In this document: positions 1-7,123 of the stretch, piece after piece
How the letters are laid out: the number at the start of each line of letters is the position of its first letter
Position numbering within the stretch: the first letter of the stretch is position 1
Source: Rhodospirillales bacterium
Lineage (GTDB): Bacteria > Pseudomonadota > Alphaproteobacteria > Rhodospirillales > JAPHTL01
DNA length: 8,842 nt
NCBI GenBank assembly: GCA_026193355.1
Contig: JAPHTL010000042.1
Span: 1 to 8,842, forward strand
Direction of reading: 5' to 3'
The notes under the pieces: generated by a model
What the model was told of the DNA's origin: nothing
Seen by the model: only the letters and a program-made list of their open reading frames with translations
The model's database searches: none
Translations under genes and position numbers: made by a program

Positions 1-8
1 GGAAGGCG

Positions 9-1160
9 TCAGTTCAATTCGCGCAGCATGTTGCGGGCGATGACGAGTTGCTGAATCTGGGAGGTGCCTTCGTAGATACGAAACAGCCGCACATCGCGAT
101 AGAAACGCTCGACGGCATAATCCGAAACATATCCCGCCCCGCCATGGATCTGGACGGCTCGATCGGCGACCCGGCCGACCATCTCCGATGCAAAAAGCTT
201 GCAGCAGGCGGCCTCGGTCGAAACATTCCGGCCTTCGTCCTTTTGCCGTGCCGCATCGATCACCATGCAATGTCCGGCGTAGGCTTCGGTGCGGCTGTCG
301 GCCAGCATGGCCTGAACCAGTTGGAATTCGGCGATGGGTTTGCCGAATTGCACACGCTCGGATGCATAGTTCAATGAATCCCGGATCAGCCGTTCGGCGA
401 CTCCAACGCAGACGGCGGAAATGTGCAGCCGCCCGCGGTCCAGAACCTTCATGGCCGTCTTGAATCCCTGACCGGGGACGCCGCCGATGATGTTGGCGGC
501 CGGAACGCGGCAGTCCTCGAAAATGACATCGCAGGTGTGCGATCCTTGCTGTCCCATTTTCTTGTCGGTCTTGCCCAGCGAAAGCCCGGGGGTAGCTGCC
601 TCGACGATAAAGGCGCTGATGCCCCCGGCGCCCTTGTTGTCAGGATCGGTTCGCGCCATCACCGTGAAGATGTCAGCCCGCGGGGCGTTGGTAATGAATC
701 GCTTGGTGCCGTTGAGGACATAGTCGTCACCGTCCAGCCGGGCGCTGGTGCGCAGGGATGCTGCATCGGACCCGGCATTGGGTTCGGTCAGGGCGAACGA
801 TCCGATGATTTCGCCGCTGGCCAGTTTGGGCAGCCAATGGCTTTTCTGCTCCTCGGTGCCATCAATGACGATACCCTGTCCACCGATCCCGTTGTTCGTT
901 CCCATGATTGAACGGAAGGCGGGAGACGTCTGGCCAAGTTCAAAGGCGACCATGACTTCTTCTTCCATTGTAAGGCCCAGGCCGCCATGTTCCTCGGGGA
1001 GCGACAGACCGAAAAGTCCCATTTCCCGCATCTCATGAATGATCTCGTCGGGGACGCGGTCTTCCTCGGCCACGCGGACTTCGTTGGGCACCAGACGCTC
1101 CCGCACGAAACGGGAAACCGTCCCAAGCAACTGGTCCATGATTTCCTGATCCCGAATCAT
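9..1160 (-). CDS. Acyl-CoA dehydrogenase, short/medium-chain type
   Basis: This FAD flavoenzyme should introduce the alpha-beta double bond into an acyl-CoA and pass electrons to electron-transfer flavoprotein in the cytosol. The 383-residue length is normal for the family. The N-terminal helical domain spans about 1-120. The middle beta domain has the ALTEPNAGSD signature (123-132) and ITN (156-158). The C-terminal helical domain has RVQFGKPI (269-276), QIHGGAGY (337-344) and YEGTSQIQ (363-370), where E364 is in the position of the catalytic base. No glutamate appears at the isovaleryl-CoA dehydrogenase alternative site (LDRGRL, 240-245). The ATG at 1160 keeps the full first helix and has a GGGAG site (1171-1175, minus strand) about 10 nt upstream. 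An ATG at 1139 with a nearer AGGA is possible but would cut that helix. It diverges from the thioesterase-ligase operon. The substrate cannot be named; family confidence is very high. Confidence 0.95.
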   Translation of the reverse strand: MIRDQEIMDQLLGTVSRFVRERLVPNEVRVAEEDRVPDEIIHEMREMGLFGLSLPEEHGGLGLTMEEEVMVAFELGQTSPAFRSIMGTNNGIGGQGIVIDGTEEQKSHWLPKLASGEIIGSFALTEPNAGSDAASLRTSARLDGDDYVLNGTKRFITNAPRADIFTVMARTDPDNKGAGGISAFIVEAATPGLSLGKTDKKMGQQGSHTCDVIFEDCRVPAANIIGGVPGQGFKTAMKVLDRGRLHISAVCVGVAERLIRDSLNYASERVQFGKPIAEFQLVQAMLADSRTEAYAGHCMVIDAARQKDEGRNVSTEAACCKLFASEMVGRVADRAVQIHGGAGYVSDYAVERFYRDVRLFRIYEGTSQIQQLVIARNMLRELN

Positions 1161-1260
1161 TCTTTTTCTTCTCCCTCAAGGGCGTGAATCTTGTCTTGCC
1201 AAACCACCCCGGATATCGACTTCCCGGCGAATTTTCCAATCACGTATCTCGTATTGTTTC

Positions 1261-1289
1261 TTCATTTCGCCAATTATGCGAACCATAAT
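1261..1289 (+). promoter_or_regulatory. Possible promoter of the thioesterase-ligase operon
   Basis: TTCATT (1261-1266) and CATAAT (1284-1289) are separated by 17 nt. The -10 box matches the sigma70 consensus at 5 of 6 positions; the -35 box is weak at 3 of 6. The nested inverted repeats cover the spacer and -10, as expected for a repressor site. This is inferred from motif matching only. Confidence 0.3.
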
Positions 1290-1294
1290 TTCGC
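1265..1294. promoter_or_regulatory. Candidate operator: nested inverted repeats
   Basis: A perfect 7-bp inverted repeat, AATTATG (1272-1278) and CATAATT (1284-1290), has a 5-nt spacer. It is interlaced with three alternating pentamers: TTCGC (1266-1270), GCGAA (1278-1282) and TTCGC (1290-1294), each pair separated by 7 nt. Two overlapping 17-bp dyads and one 19-bp dyad therefore share the same 30 bp. The size fits a dimeric helix-turn-helix regulator such as a TetR or MerR protein. The position between divergent acyl-CoA genes suggests shared control. The regulator is not identified. Confidence 0.5.
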
Positions 1295-1482
1295 AAGGCG
1301 GAATTCCGGAGCGGGACAAAAGGCTGAAGCCGGTTTTCGATGGTGACGGCCTGCGAAAAGAAACATCATGGCATCGTCGGAACGTTTACGATTCTTGCAC
1401 GGTGTTTTTATTCGTGCCATGCCGTTACAGGAAAATGGTTGTTTCTGCCGCCGGTGCGTGTTCGGGATCGGGCGCCGTGTCT

Positions 1483-1489
1483 GGGGAGG
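1483..1489 (+). promoter_or_regulatory. Ribosome binding site fixing the thioesterase start
   Basis: GGGGAGG lies 6 nt before the ATG at 1496. It supports that start over the in-frame ATG at 1340, whose extra 52 residues are cysteine-rich, unlike any hotdog N-terminus, and lie in the regulatory gap. Confidence 0.75.
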
Positions 1490-1495
1490 TTTAAC

Positions 1496-1948
1496 ATGCC
1501 GGATGACAAGCCGCCTGAAGGCTTCGCCCCGATCACACGGATCGGCGGCTTCATTGAACTGGCCGGGCCATACTTCTATCGGAAGAGGTCTGCGGACGAT
1601 ACGCCGGATGTCTTCCACTATGGCTTTCAAACAGCAAACGCCCACCAGAATACAAACGGCGTCGTTCACGGCGGCGCGCTGCTGACCTTCGCTGACACGG
1701 CAATGGGCAGCACGGTCTATTTTGCGGCCAAGCGCCCATGCGCGACCATCTCCATGAACTCGGAGTTCGTTTCCGGCGCCCGTCTGGGAAGTTGGGTCGA
1801 GGCGACGGTAACCATCACGCGCCAGACCCGCTCACTTGCCTTCGTACGCTGCACCCTCTCGTCAGAGGGGGAAACCCTGCTCACCGCTTCGGGGATATGG
1901 AAGCTGTTCCCGCCGAACCTGCCTGGCCATGACAAGCAGAGCGACTAG
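1496..1948 (+). CDS. PaaI-type hotdog-fold acyl-CoA thioesterase
   Basis: The 150-residue product is a single hotdog domain of the PaaI/YdiI (4HBT) type, which hydrolyses acyl- or aryl-CoA thioesters in the cytosol, usually as a tetramer. The family signature N-x-x-G-x-x-H-G-G is visible around residues 52-60 (HGG at 58-60). It is followed by the central helix with the likely catalytic acid D67 in TFADTAMG. The strand residues ATISMNSEFV (83-92) match the second conserved family segment. The start is set by a strong Shine-Dalgarno site at 1483. It is the first gene of a rightward operon: its stop is only 12 nt before the next start, and the next ribosome site overlaps the stop. A thioesterase ahead of two CoA ligases suggests proofreading or release of CoA from dead-end thioesters. 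The substrate is unknown. Confidence 0.9.
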   Translation: MPDDKPPEGFAPITRIGGFIELAGPYFYRKRSADDTPDVFHYGFQTANAHQNTNGVVHGGALLTFADTAMGSTVYFAAKRPCATISMNSEFVSGARLGSWVEATVTITRQTRSLAFVRCTLSSEGETLLTASGIWKLFPPNLPGHDKQSD

Positions 1949-1960
1949 GGAGGGATTATC

Positions 1961-3526
1961 GTGACGGGCATTTCCGAAAGCACCTTCCTGCGCGACCTGG
2001 AATCGAATGCACGCGTATACGCCGATCGTGCGGCGTTGATCTGCGGGGATGAGCGGCTGAACTGGTCTGAGCTGGATCAACGCATCAATCGGGTCGCGAA
2101 CGCCCTGTTGTCGATGGGCGTCAAACCCGGCGACACGGTGAGCATTCTGTCGCGAAACTCGAACGCCTATGTCGAGACATTTCTGGGCATTTTGCGGATG
2201 GGTGGCTGTGTCGTGCCATTGCCGTCCATGGCGGCCCCAGAGGCGCTGGAACGGATGATCGTCGATTCGGGCGTGAAGGTCCTGCTCCTTGCTGAAAACC
2301 TGAGCGACCTTGCCGCCCCCTTTGTCGACCGCCTGGACGGGTTGTTGCCCGGTGGCAGAATCGCCCTTGATTTTGACCGGGAGGGTTGGGTGCGATACGG
2401 GGCTTGGCGCGACAGCGCATCGGACATCTCGCCCGATGTCGACGTGCGGGAAAACGCCCTGTTCAACATCATCTACAGCTCTGGCACCACGGGCGTCCCG
2501 AAGGGAATCGTCCACGACCACGCGCTGCGTGACGTTCAGGTCGAGCGGCTGAAACGGTTTGGGCTGGATGAGACGGCGATCAGCCTTCTCTCCACGCCGA
2601 TTTATTCAAACACCACATTGGTGACCTTGTTGCCGACACTGGCGGCGGGCGGGTGTTGCGTGTTGATGCCCAAGTTCGATGTGTCCGGCTTTCTGGCCCT
2701 GTGCGAGCGCGAACGGGTTACCCACACCATGCTGGTTCCCGTCCAGTATCATCGCATCATGGCCGATCCGGATTTTGATCGATACGACCTGTCCTCCATG
2801 CGCATGAAGCTGTCGACCAGCGCGCCGTTGCGCGCCTCGCTGAAGCGCGATATCGCGGCGCGATTCCCCGGCAAGATGGTCGAGATCTATGGCCTGACGG
2901 AAGGCGGCGGCAATACGATCCTCAGCGTCACCGAATTTCCCGACAAGCTTGGCTCCGTCGGCCGTCCAGGCGAAGGGGTGGAGATCCGCATCATTGATGA
3001 AGACGGCGTCGAACTTCCACTGGGCAAGGTTGGCGAGATCGTCGGCCGTTCGGGAACGATGATGCGCGGCTATCACGGTCGCCCCGACCTGACCGAGGCG
3101 ATGATATGGCGCGCCCCCGACGGCGCGGTCTTTTTCCGTTCTGGCGATATGGGGCGTTTCGATGAAGACGGCTTCCTGTTCCTGTCCGATCGCAAGAAGG
3201 ACATGATCATTTCCGGTGGCCTCAACATCTATGCCGATGATCTGGAGAAAGCCCTGCTGGAGCACGAGGCCGTGGACGATGTCGCCGTCATCGGCGTGCC
3301 GAGTGATCAGTGGGGTGAAACGCCGGTTGGACTGGTGGTGCTGAAACCAGGCATGGGCGATGTCTCGGCCGAGGTGATTTGCGACTGGGCCAACGAGCGT
3401 CTGGGAAAAAGCCAGCGCCTGTCATGTGTCGAGATTCGTGAAAGCCTTCCGCGCAGCTCCATCGGAAAAATTCTCAAGCGGGAGTTGCGCGCACCCTACT
3501 GGGAGGGTTTTGATACAAACAATTAA
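1961..3526 (+). CDS. AMP-forming acyl-CoA synthetase (ligase 1)
   Basis: This ANL-superfamily ligase should activate a carboxylic acid with ATP to an acyl-adenylate and then to the acyl-CoA. The 521-residue protein is complete. The phosphate-binding loop YSSGTTGVPKG lies at 172-182, the A5 motif YGLTEGG at 310-316, the ribose-binding SGD at 394-396, the hinge DRKKDMIISGG at 410-420, and the catalytic lysine in SSIGK is K503. The usual aromatic-histidine segment (P-x-F-H) is replaced by TPIYSNTT (212-219), so the gate histidine is missing and the acyl pocket probably differs from long-chain enzymes. Translation starts at GTG; AGGGAGGG (1947-1954) supplies the ribosome site and overlaps the previous stop. 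It shares an operon with the thioesterase and a second, clearly different ligase. The substrate could be an aryl, branched or short-chain acid; the sequence does not decide. Confidence 0.93.
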   Translation: MTGISESTFLRDLESNARVYADRAALICGDERLNWSELDQRINRVANALLSMGVKPGDTVSILSRNSNAYVETFLGILRMGGCVVPLPSMAAPEALERMIVDSGVKVLLLAENLSDLAAPFVDRLDGLLPGGRIALDFDREGWVRYGAWRDSASDISPDVDVRENALFNIIYSSGTTGVPKGIVHDHALRDVQVERLKRFGLDETAISLLSTPIYSNTTLVTLLPTLAAGGCCVLMPKFDVSGFLALCERERVTHTMLVPVQYHRIMADPDFDRYDLSSMRMKLSTSAPLRASLKRDIAARFPGKMVEIYGLTEGGGNTILSVTEFPDKLGSVGRPGEGVEIRIIDEDGVELPLGKVGEIVGRSGTMMRGYHGRPDLTEAMIWRAPDGAVFFRSGDMGRFDEDGFLFLSDRKKDMIISGGLNIYADDLEKALLEHEAVDDVAVIGVPSDQWGETPVGLVVLKPGMGDVSAEVICDWANERLGKSQRLSCVEIRESLPRSSIGKILKRELRAPYWEGFDTNN

Positions 3527-3531
3527 GCAGC

Positions 3532-3547
3532 AGAAACGAAGAAACGA
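3532..3547 (+). repeat. 8-bp perfect tandem duplication
   Basis: AGAAACGA occurs twice back to back in the 36-bp spacer between the two ligase genes, just before the CGGGGGA ribosome site (3551-3557) of the second. It may be a slippage product. No function is evident. Confidence 0.6.
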
Positions 3548-3562
3548 TAACGGGGGATATCC

Positions 3563-5209
3563 ATGCTTGGCCTGATGCAGAAAAAACAGCTTTTGATTTC
3601 ATCCATCCTGACCCATGCGGCGGCGCATCACGGCGAGCAGGAGATTGTGTCCAACACGATCGAAGGCGGCATGCACCGTTATACGTATGCGGATGCCGAG
3701 AAGCGGATCATGCAATTGGCCAATGCGCTGGTCAGGCTTGGGGTGAAGCTGGGCGACAGGGTCGGCACGCTGGCCTGGAACGGGTATCGTCATTTCGAAA
3801 TCTATTACGCGACCTCGGGTATTGGCTCCATTTGCCACACTATCAACCCGCGGCTTTTTCCCGAGCAGGTTGCCTATATCGTCAACCATGCCGCAGACCA
3901 GTACATCTTCATCGATCTGAATCTCTATCCGCTGGTCGAGGCGTTGGGCGCGCACCTGAAGACGGTCAAGGGCGTGGTCGTGATGACCGACAAGGCGCAT
4001 ATGCCCGATACCGCGAAGCTATCAGCGACGATCCCCGTGCATTGTTACGAAACCCTGATCGCGGACGAGCCGGAAACCATTGCATGGCCGGACTTCGACG
4101 AGAACACGGCATCGTCCCTGTGTTACACATCGGGAACGACGGGCAACCCCAAGGGTGTTCTCTACAGCCACCGCTCGACCTTGCTGCATGCCTATGCCAC
4201 GCACATGACGGATTCCTCTCCGCTGGGGGCGGCGGACTGTGTGCTGCCCGTTGTGCCCATGTTCCATGTCAACGCCTGGGGGGTTCCGTATTCAGCCCTG
4301 ATGTCGGGAACCAAGATCGTCTTTCCGGGAATCCAGATGGACGGCGGCAGCCTGACAAAAATGATGAATGACGAGAAGGTGACCTGTTCGCTCGGCGTTC
4401 CGACCATCTGGCTTGGCCTGCTTCAGCATTTGCGTGAATCGGGTCAGCGGCTGGAAACGGTGAAGCGGTTCCTGATCGGTGGCGCGGCCTGTCCACTCGC
4501 CATCATTGAGGGCTTCGGCAAGGAGTACGACATCAGCGTGGTCCATGGTTGGGGCATGACAGAGCTCAGCCCGGTTGGCACCATCAATGCGCCCAAGGCC
4601 GGCATGGAGAAAATGAGTGCGGACGAAAAGTACCGCCATCAGTTGAAGCAGGGCCGCGCCCTGTTCGGATACGAGATGAAGGTGATCGACGACGATGGCA
4701 ACGCGTTGCCACACGATGGAAAATCCTTCGGCCGACTGATGTCACGCGGCTATTGGGTGGTGTCGGAATACTTCAACGACGATGAAAATCCGGACGGCAT
4801 CCTCGACGATGACAACTGGTTCGATACCGGTGATGTGGCGACGATCGACGAACGCGGTTATATGCAGATCACAGATCGCACCAAGGACGTCATCAAGTCG
4901 GGCGGCGAATGGATCGGTTCCATTGATCTTGAAAACGTTGCGCTCAGTCACCCCGCCGTGGCGCAGGCCGCCGTTATTGGCATACCGCACCCCAAATGGG
5001 ATGAGCGGCCCTTGCTGATTGTCGTCAAGAAGCCCGGCGCCGAGGTGACACGCGAGGATCTCTTGTCGTTCTACGACGGGAAAATCGCCAAGTGGATGGT
5101 CCCCGACGATGTGGCTTTCGTCGATGAAATTCCGCTCGGCGCCACGGGCAAGATTCTGAAAACGAAACTGCGCGAACAGTTCGCGGATTACAAGCTGCCG
5201 ACGGCATAG
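3563..5209 (+). CDS. AMP-forming fatty acyl-CoA synthetase, AlkK/DmdB-like (ligase 2)
   Basis: This 548-residue ANL ligase belongs to the group with medium-chain acyl-CoA ligases (AlkK type) and 3-methylmercaptopropionyl-CoA ligases (DmdB type). The opening MLGLMQ...LLISSIL with a nearby HHGEQEIVS is typical of that group. Visible motifs are YTSGTTGNPKG (188-198), the gate segment PMFHVNAWG (232-240) with H235, HGWGMTE (328-334), TGD with D424, the hinge DRTKDVIKSGGEWI (438-451) and the catalytic lysine K530 in GATGK. The group signature SGGEWISS reads SGGEWIGS here, with glycine at 452. The ATG at 3563 is preceded by CGGGGGA at 3551-3557. It follows ligase 1 by 36 bp and probably ends the operon. 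The likely substrate is a medium-chain or substituted fatty acid. Assignment to DMSP breakdown is not supported, because the dehydrogenase here is much shorter than DmdC. Confidence 0.93.
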   Translation: MLGLMQKKQLLISSILTHAAAHHGEQEIVSNTIEGGMHRYTYADAEKRIMQLANALVRLGVKLGDRVGTLAWNGYRHFEIYYATSGIGSICHTINPRLFPEQVAYIVNHAADQYIFIDLNLYPLVEALGAHLKTVKGVVVMTDKAHMPDTAKLSATIPVHCYETLIADEPETIAWPDFDENTASSLCYTSGTTGNPKGVLYSHRSTLLHAYATHMTDSSPLGAADCVLPVVPMFHVNAWGVPYSALMSGTKIVFPGIQMDGGSLTKMMNDEKVTCSLGVPTIWLGLLQHLRESGQRLETVKRFLIGGAACPLAIIEGFGKEYDISVVHGWGMTELSPVGTINAPKAGMEKMSADEKYRHQLKQGRALFGYEMKVIDDDGNALPHDGKSFGRLMSRGYWVVSEYFNDDENPDGILDDDNWFDTGDVATIDERGYMQITDRTKDVIKSGGEWIGSIDLENVALSHPAVAQAAVIGIPHPKWDERPLLIVVKKPGAEVTREDLLSFYDGKIAKWMVPDDVAFVDEIPLGATGKILKTKLREQFADYKLPTA

Positions 5210-5221
5210 ACAGCACTGTCT
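5208..5221. terminator. Weak hairpin between convergent genes
   Basis: AGACAG-CA-CTGTCT forms a short inverted repeat starting within the ligase 2 stop codon, in the 47-bp gap before the convergent tesB stop. There is no T-run on either side, so it is not a standard intrinsic terminator. It may only be an RNA 3' end stabiliser or chance. Confidence 0.2.
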
Positions 5222-5256
5222 CGCCCAGATCTTCCGTCTGCAACATGCGAGCCTTG

Positions 5257-6114
5257 TCAGCCTCTTTTGCGGATCAATGCCTCTTGCGCGACCGAGGCGA
5301 TCAACTTGCCATCGCGTGTGAACACGTTGCCGCGGTTGAGCCCCCGGCCAGCGGAACTGCTTGGGCTGTCCTGGTCGTAGAGCAGCCAGTCATCCATTCG
5401 GAAGGGTCGGTGGAACCACATGGCGTGGTCCAGGCTGGCGATCTGGATGTCGTCGGAAAACCAGCTCACCCCATGCGGGGCAAGGCATGTTTCAAGGAAG
5501 CTCATATCCGAAGCGTAGGCGAGTACGCATTTGTGCAGGACGGGATCGTCCGGCATATCCGCAACGGCTTTCATCCAGACGTGCTGGCGTGGCGGCGCGG
5601 GCTTCGGGTCAAGCAGGTCAAGCGGATCGACGGGGCGGACTTCGATGGGGCGTTCGCGGACGAACCATTCCCGGAATTTCCCCGGTATCCTGTCGGCGAT
5701 GGCCAAACGGCGATCCCGTGCGCTCGGCAGGGTTTCGGGGGCGGCGACATCGGGCAGGCCGTCCTGATGTTCCATCCCCACCTCCGCCTCCTGAAAGGAC
5801 ACGGCCATGGTGAAGATGGCTCGCCCGTGTTGAATGGCGACGACGCGTCGCGTCGCGAAGGAGCGGCCATCGCGGATACGATCCACGTCATAGATAATGG
5901 GGACGCTTGGGTCGCCCGGGCGCAGGAAGTAGGCATGAAGGGAGTGGGGCTCACGCCCTTCGACGGTTCGCGATGCAGCGACCAAAGCCTGACCGATCAC
6001 CTGCCCACCAAACACGCGCTGCCAGCTGTCCTGTGGGCTTTGCCCGCGAAAGAGGTTTTCTTCCAGCCGCTCCAGATCAAGCAAGTCAAGCAGCGCCTTC
6101 AGGACGTTTCCCAT
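5257..6114 (-). CDS. tesB: Acyl-CoA thioesterase II (TesB)
   Basis: The 285-residue product is a double-hotdog TesB thioesterase, which releases free fatty acids from acyl-CoA in the cytosol; E. coli TesB has 286 residues. The N-terminal hotdog shows WQRVFGGQVIGQAL (31-44) and HSLHAYFLRPG (57-67). The C-terminal hotdog shows LAYASDMSFL (198-207) and SLDHAMWFHRPF (227-238). By position, the E. coli triad D204/T228/Q278 corresponds to D203, S227 and Q277, so threonine is conservatively replaced by serine. I chose the ATG at 6114, with GGAG (6122-6125) 7 nt upstream. The longer frame from 6165 adds 17 residues that do not resemble the family. It converges on the ligase operon and lies 145 bp downstream of the transporter gene. 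A role in balancing acyl-CoA pools fits the neighbours but is inferred. Confidence 0.95.
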   Translation of the reverse strand: MGNVLKALLDLLDLERLEENLFRGQSPQDSWQRVFGGQVIGQALVAASRTVEGREPHSLHAYFLRPGDPSVPIIYDVDRIRDGRSFATRRVVAIQHGRAIFTMAVSFQEAEVGMEHQDGLPDVAAPETLPSARDRRLAIADRIPGKFREWFVRERPIEVRPVDPLDLLDPKPAPPRQHVWMKAVADMPDDPVLHKCVLAYASDMSFLETCLAPHGVSWFSDDIQIASLDHAMWFHRPFRMDDWLLYDQDSPSSSAGRGLNRGNVFTRDGKLIASVAQEALIRKRG

Positions 6115-6259
6115 GACAGGTCTCCGTGGGTTTGTCGTTTGGCCGAGCATACACCGCCAAGGCAATTGTGCCAGAGTTCCCGTGCGCGTAGGCTTCCCGA
6201 AATTCTAATCGGTTGGGGTGGGGAGGTGCCTGTGGCTCGTCTTGGTCAGGCATTCGTCG
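6115..6259. other. Spacer between transporter and tesB
   Basis: This 145-bp gap on the leftward strand should contain the 3' end of the reductase-transporter transcript and possibly a tesB promoter. The minus strand has TAGAAT (6202-6207), a 5 of 6 match to a -10 box, but no acceptable -35 at normal spacing. No stem followed by a T-run is visible, so read-through from the transporter into tesB remains possible. Confidence 0.4.
6122..6125 (-). promoter_or_regulatory. Ribosome binding site fixing the tesB start
   Basis: On the minus strand GGAG lies 7 nt before the ATG at 6114. This start gives a protein of family-typical length. Confidence 0.6.
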
Positions 6260-7123
6260 TCAGGTAGGCGTCGCTGGTTTTTTCGCGAAGTGCGTAATGG
6301 CGACACCTGTCACGGTCATCATGGCGCCGACAAGAAATCGTATGGACAGGGTTTCGTCGAAAATGAGAACGGCGAAACACACGCCGAATACGGGCGCAAG
6401 CAATCCGTACGGCGTAAGGGTGCTTACCGGGTAGAGGCGCAAAAGATAATACCACCCGCCATGTGCAACGACAGTGGTTCCAAGGACGATGAAGGCGAGG
6501 GCGCCAAGGCCGTGCAGATCAATGTTCATCAGGGCGTCAATCTGTCCATCCTCGATCAGGAAGGACAGCAGCAATAAGGGCGGGGCCGACATGGCCCCCG
6601 TCCATCCCTGCATGGCGTAGACCCCGACCGGACGCAAGAGGCGCATCAGCACCAGCCCGATTGCCGCGGAGAAAGCCGATATCACCACCAGAAGAACGCC
6701 GTTTATCTGGTCCAGAACAACCGGATCAAAGCCCAGAACGATAACGCCGCCAAAAGCCACGGCAACGCCGATCAATCGTCCCGGCGAGGTTTGTTCCTTC
6801 AGGACCACGACCGCCAGCAGAAGCGAGAACGGCGCAATCAACTGAACGGTGACAGCGACGGCGGATACGCCGCCAGCCAGCTTGATTCCCAGGTACAGAA
6901 AAGCGAAGTGCGCCACCCCCATTGTCATGGCGATACCGAACATGTGCCGCATCTGGCCGCGCAATGGCCGCAGGGCAAAAACCAGAATCAGGGCGGTCAG
7001 AAAAAATCGCAGCCCGGTAAAGAAAAGAGGCGGCAGTTGCCCAATGCCGATCTTGGCGGCGATGAAGGAGGCCCCCCAAATGACATTGACGAGAATGGCG
7101 AGGGATATGTGTTGCGGGGTCAC
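6260..7123 (-). CDS. EamA/DMT-family ten-helix transporter
   Basis: The 287-residue product is an inner-membrane protein of the drug/metabolite transporter superfamily with two EamA repeats. The first repeat spans about 6-132 and the second about 142-280. Ten hydrophobic segments can be read at roughly 6-26, 33-52, 62-80, 88-108, 115-133, 142-162, 168-190, 205-228, 236-256 and 262-281. Typical family features are IWGASFIAAKIG (15-26), the PPLFFTGLRF segment (31-40) and LTPYGLLAPVFG (236-247) with a nearby DE (256-257). Translation starts at GTG, and GTGA overlaps the stop of the upstream reductase by 4 bp, indicating translational coupling. Members export amino acids, metabolites or toxic compounds, and the substrate cannot be predicted. 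Coupling to a reductase suggests it moves a substrate or product of that enzyme, which is inference. Confidence 0.92.
   Translation of the reverse strand: MTPQHISLAILVNVIWGASFIAAKIGIGQLPPLFFTGLRFFLTALILVFALRPLRGQMRHMFGIAMTMGVAHFAFLYLGIKLAGGVSAVAVTVQLIAPFSLLLAVVVLKEQTSPGRLIGVAVAFGGVIVLGFDPVVLDQINGVLLVVISAFSAAIGLVLMRLLRPVGVYAMQGWTGAMSAPPLLLLSFLIEDGQIDALMNIDLHGLGALAFIVLGTTVVAHGGWYYLLRLYPVSTLTPYGLLAPVFGVCFAVLIFDETLSIRFLVGAMMTVTGVAITHFAKKPATPT

Larger units (their letters stand above)
1161..1495. promoter_or_regulatory. Divergent intergenic region of the dehydrogenase and ligase operon
   Basis: This 335-bp gap separates two divergent units and contains no convincing gene. It holds a cluster of inverted repeats at 1265-1294, a possible rightward promoter, and a perfect 10-bp palindrome CGGAATTCCG at 1299-1308. 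A weak 5-bp hairpin (GCACG 1397-1401 with CGTGC 1413-1417) lies further right. The rightward leader from the suggested promoter would be about 200 nt, which is long, so a second start site nearer the thioesterase is possible. I could not find a clear one. Confidence 0.6.

Noticed and set aside
1340..1495. In-frame N-terminal extension of the PaaI-type thioesterase
   Set aside because: The extra 52 residues do not fit the family, lie in the regulatory gap, and the ATG at 1496 has a far better ribosome site.
1862..3265. Two 219-residue leftward open frames opposite ligase 1
   Set aside because: No family features and no ribosome sites seen. The plus strand carries all ANL motifs across the same stretch.
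3563..5209. Assignment of ligase 2 as DmdB in a DMSP demethylation pathway
   Set aside because: The subfamily resemblance is real, but the dehydrogenase is about 380 residues and not the much longer DmdC type, and no DmdD-like hydratase is present.
6115..6165. Longer TesB start at 6165
   Set aside because: The 17 added residues do not match TesB proteins, and the start at 6114 has a GGAG site and gives 285 residues.
5245..6267. Rightward 340-residue open frame opposite tesB
   Set aside because: It is longer than tesB but has no recognisable domain, while the opposite strand encodes a full TesB with conserved triad positions. It is an antisense shadow of GC-rich coding DNA.
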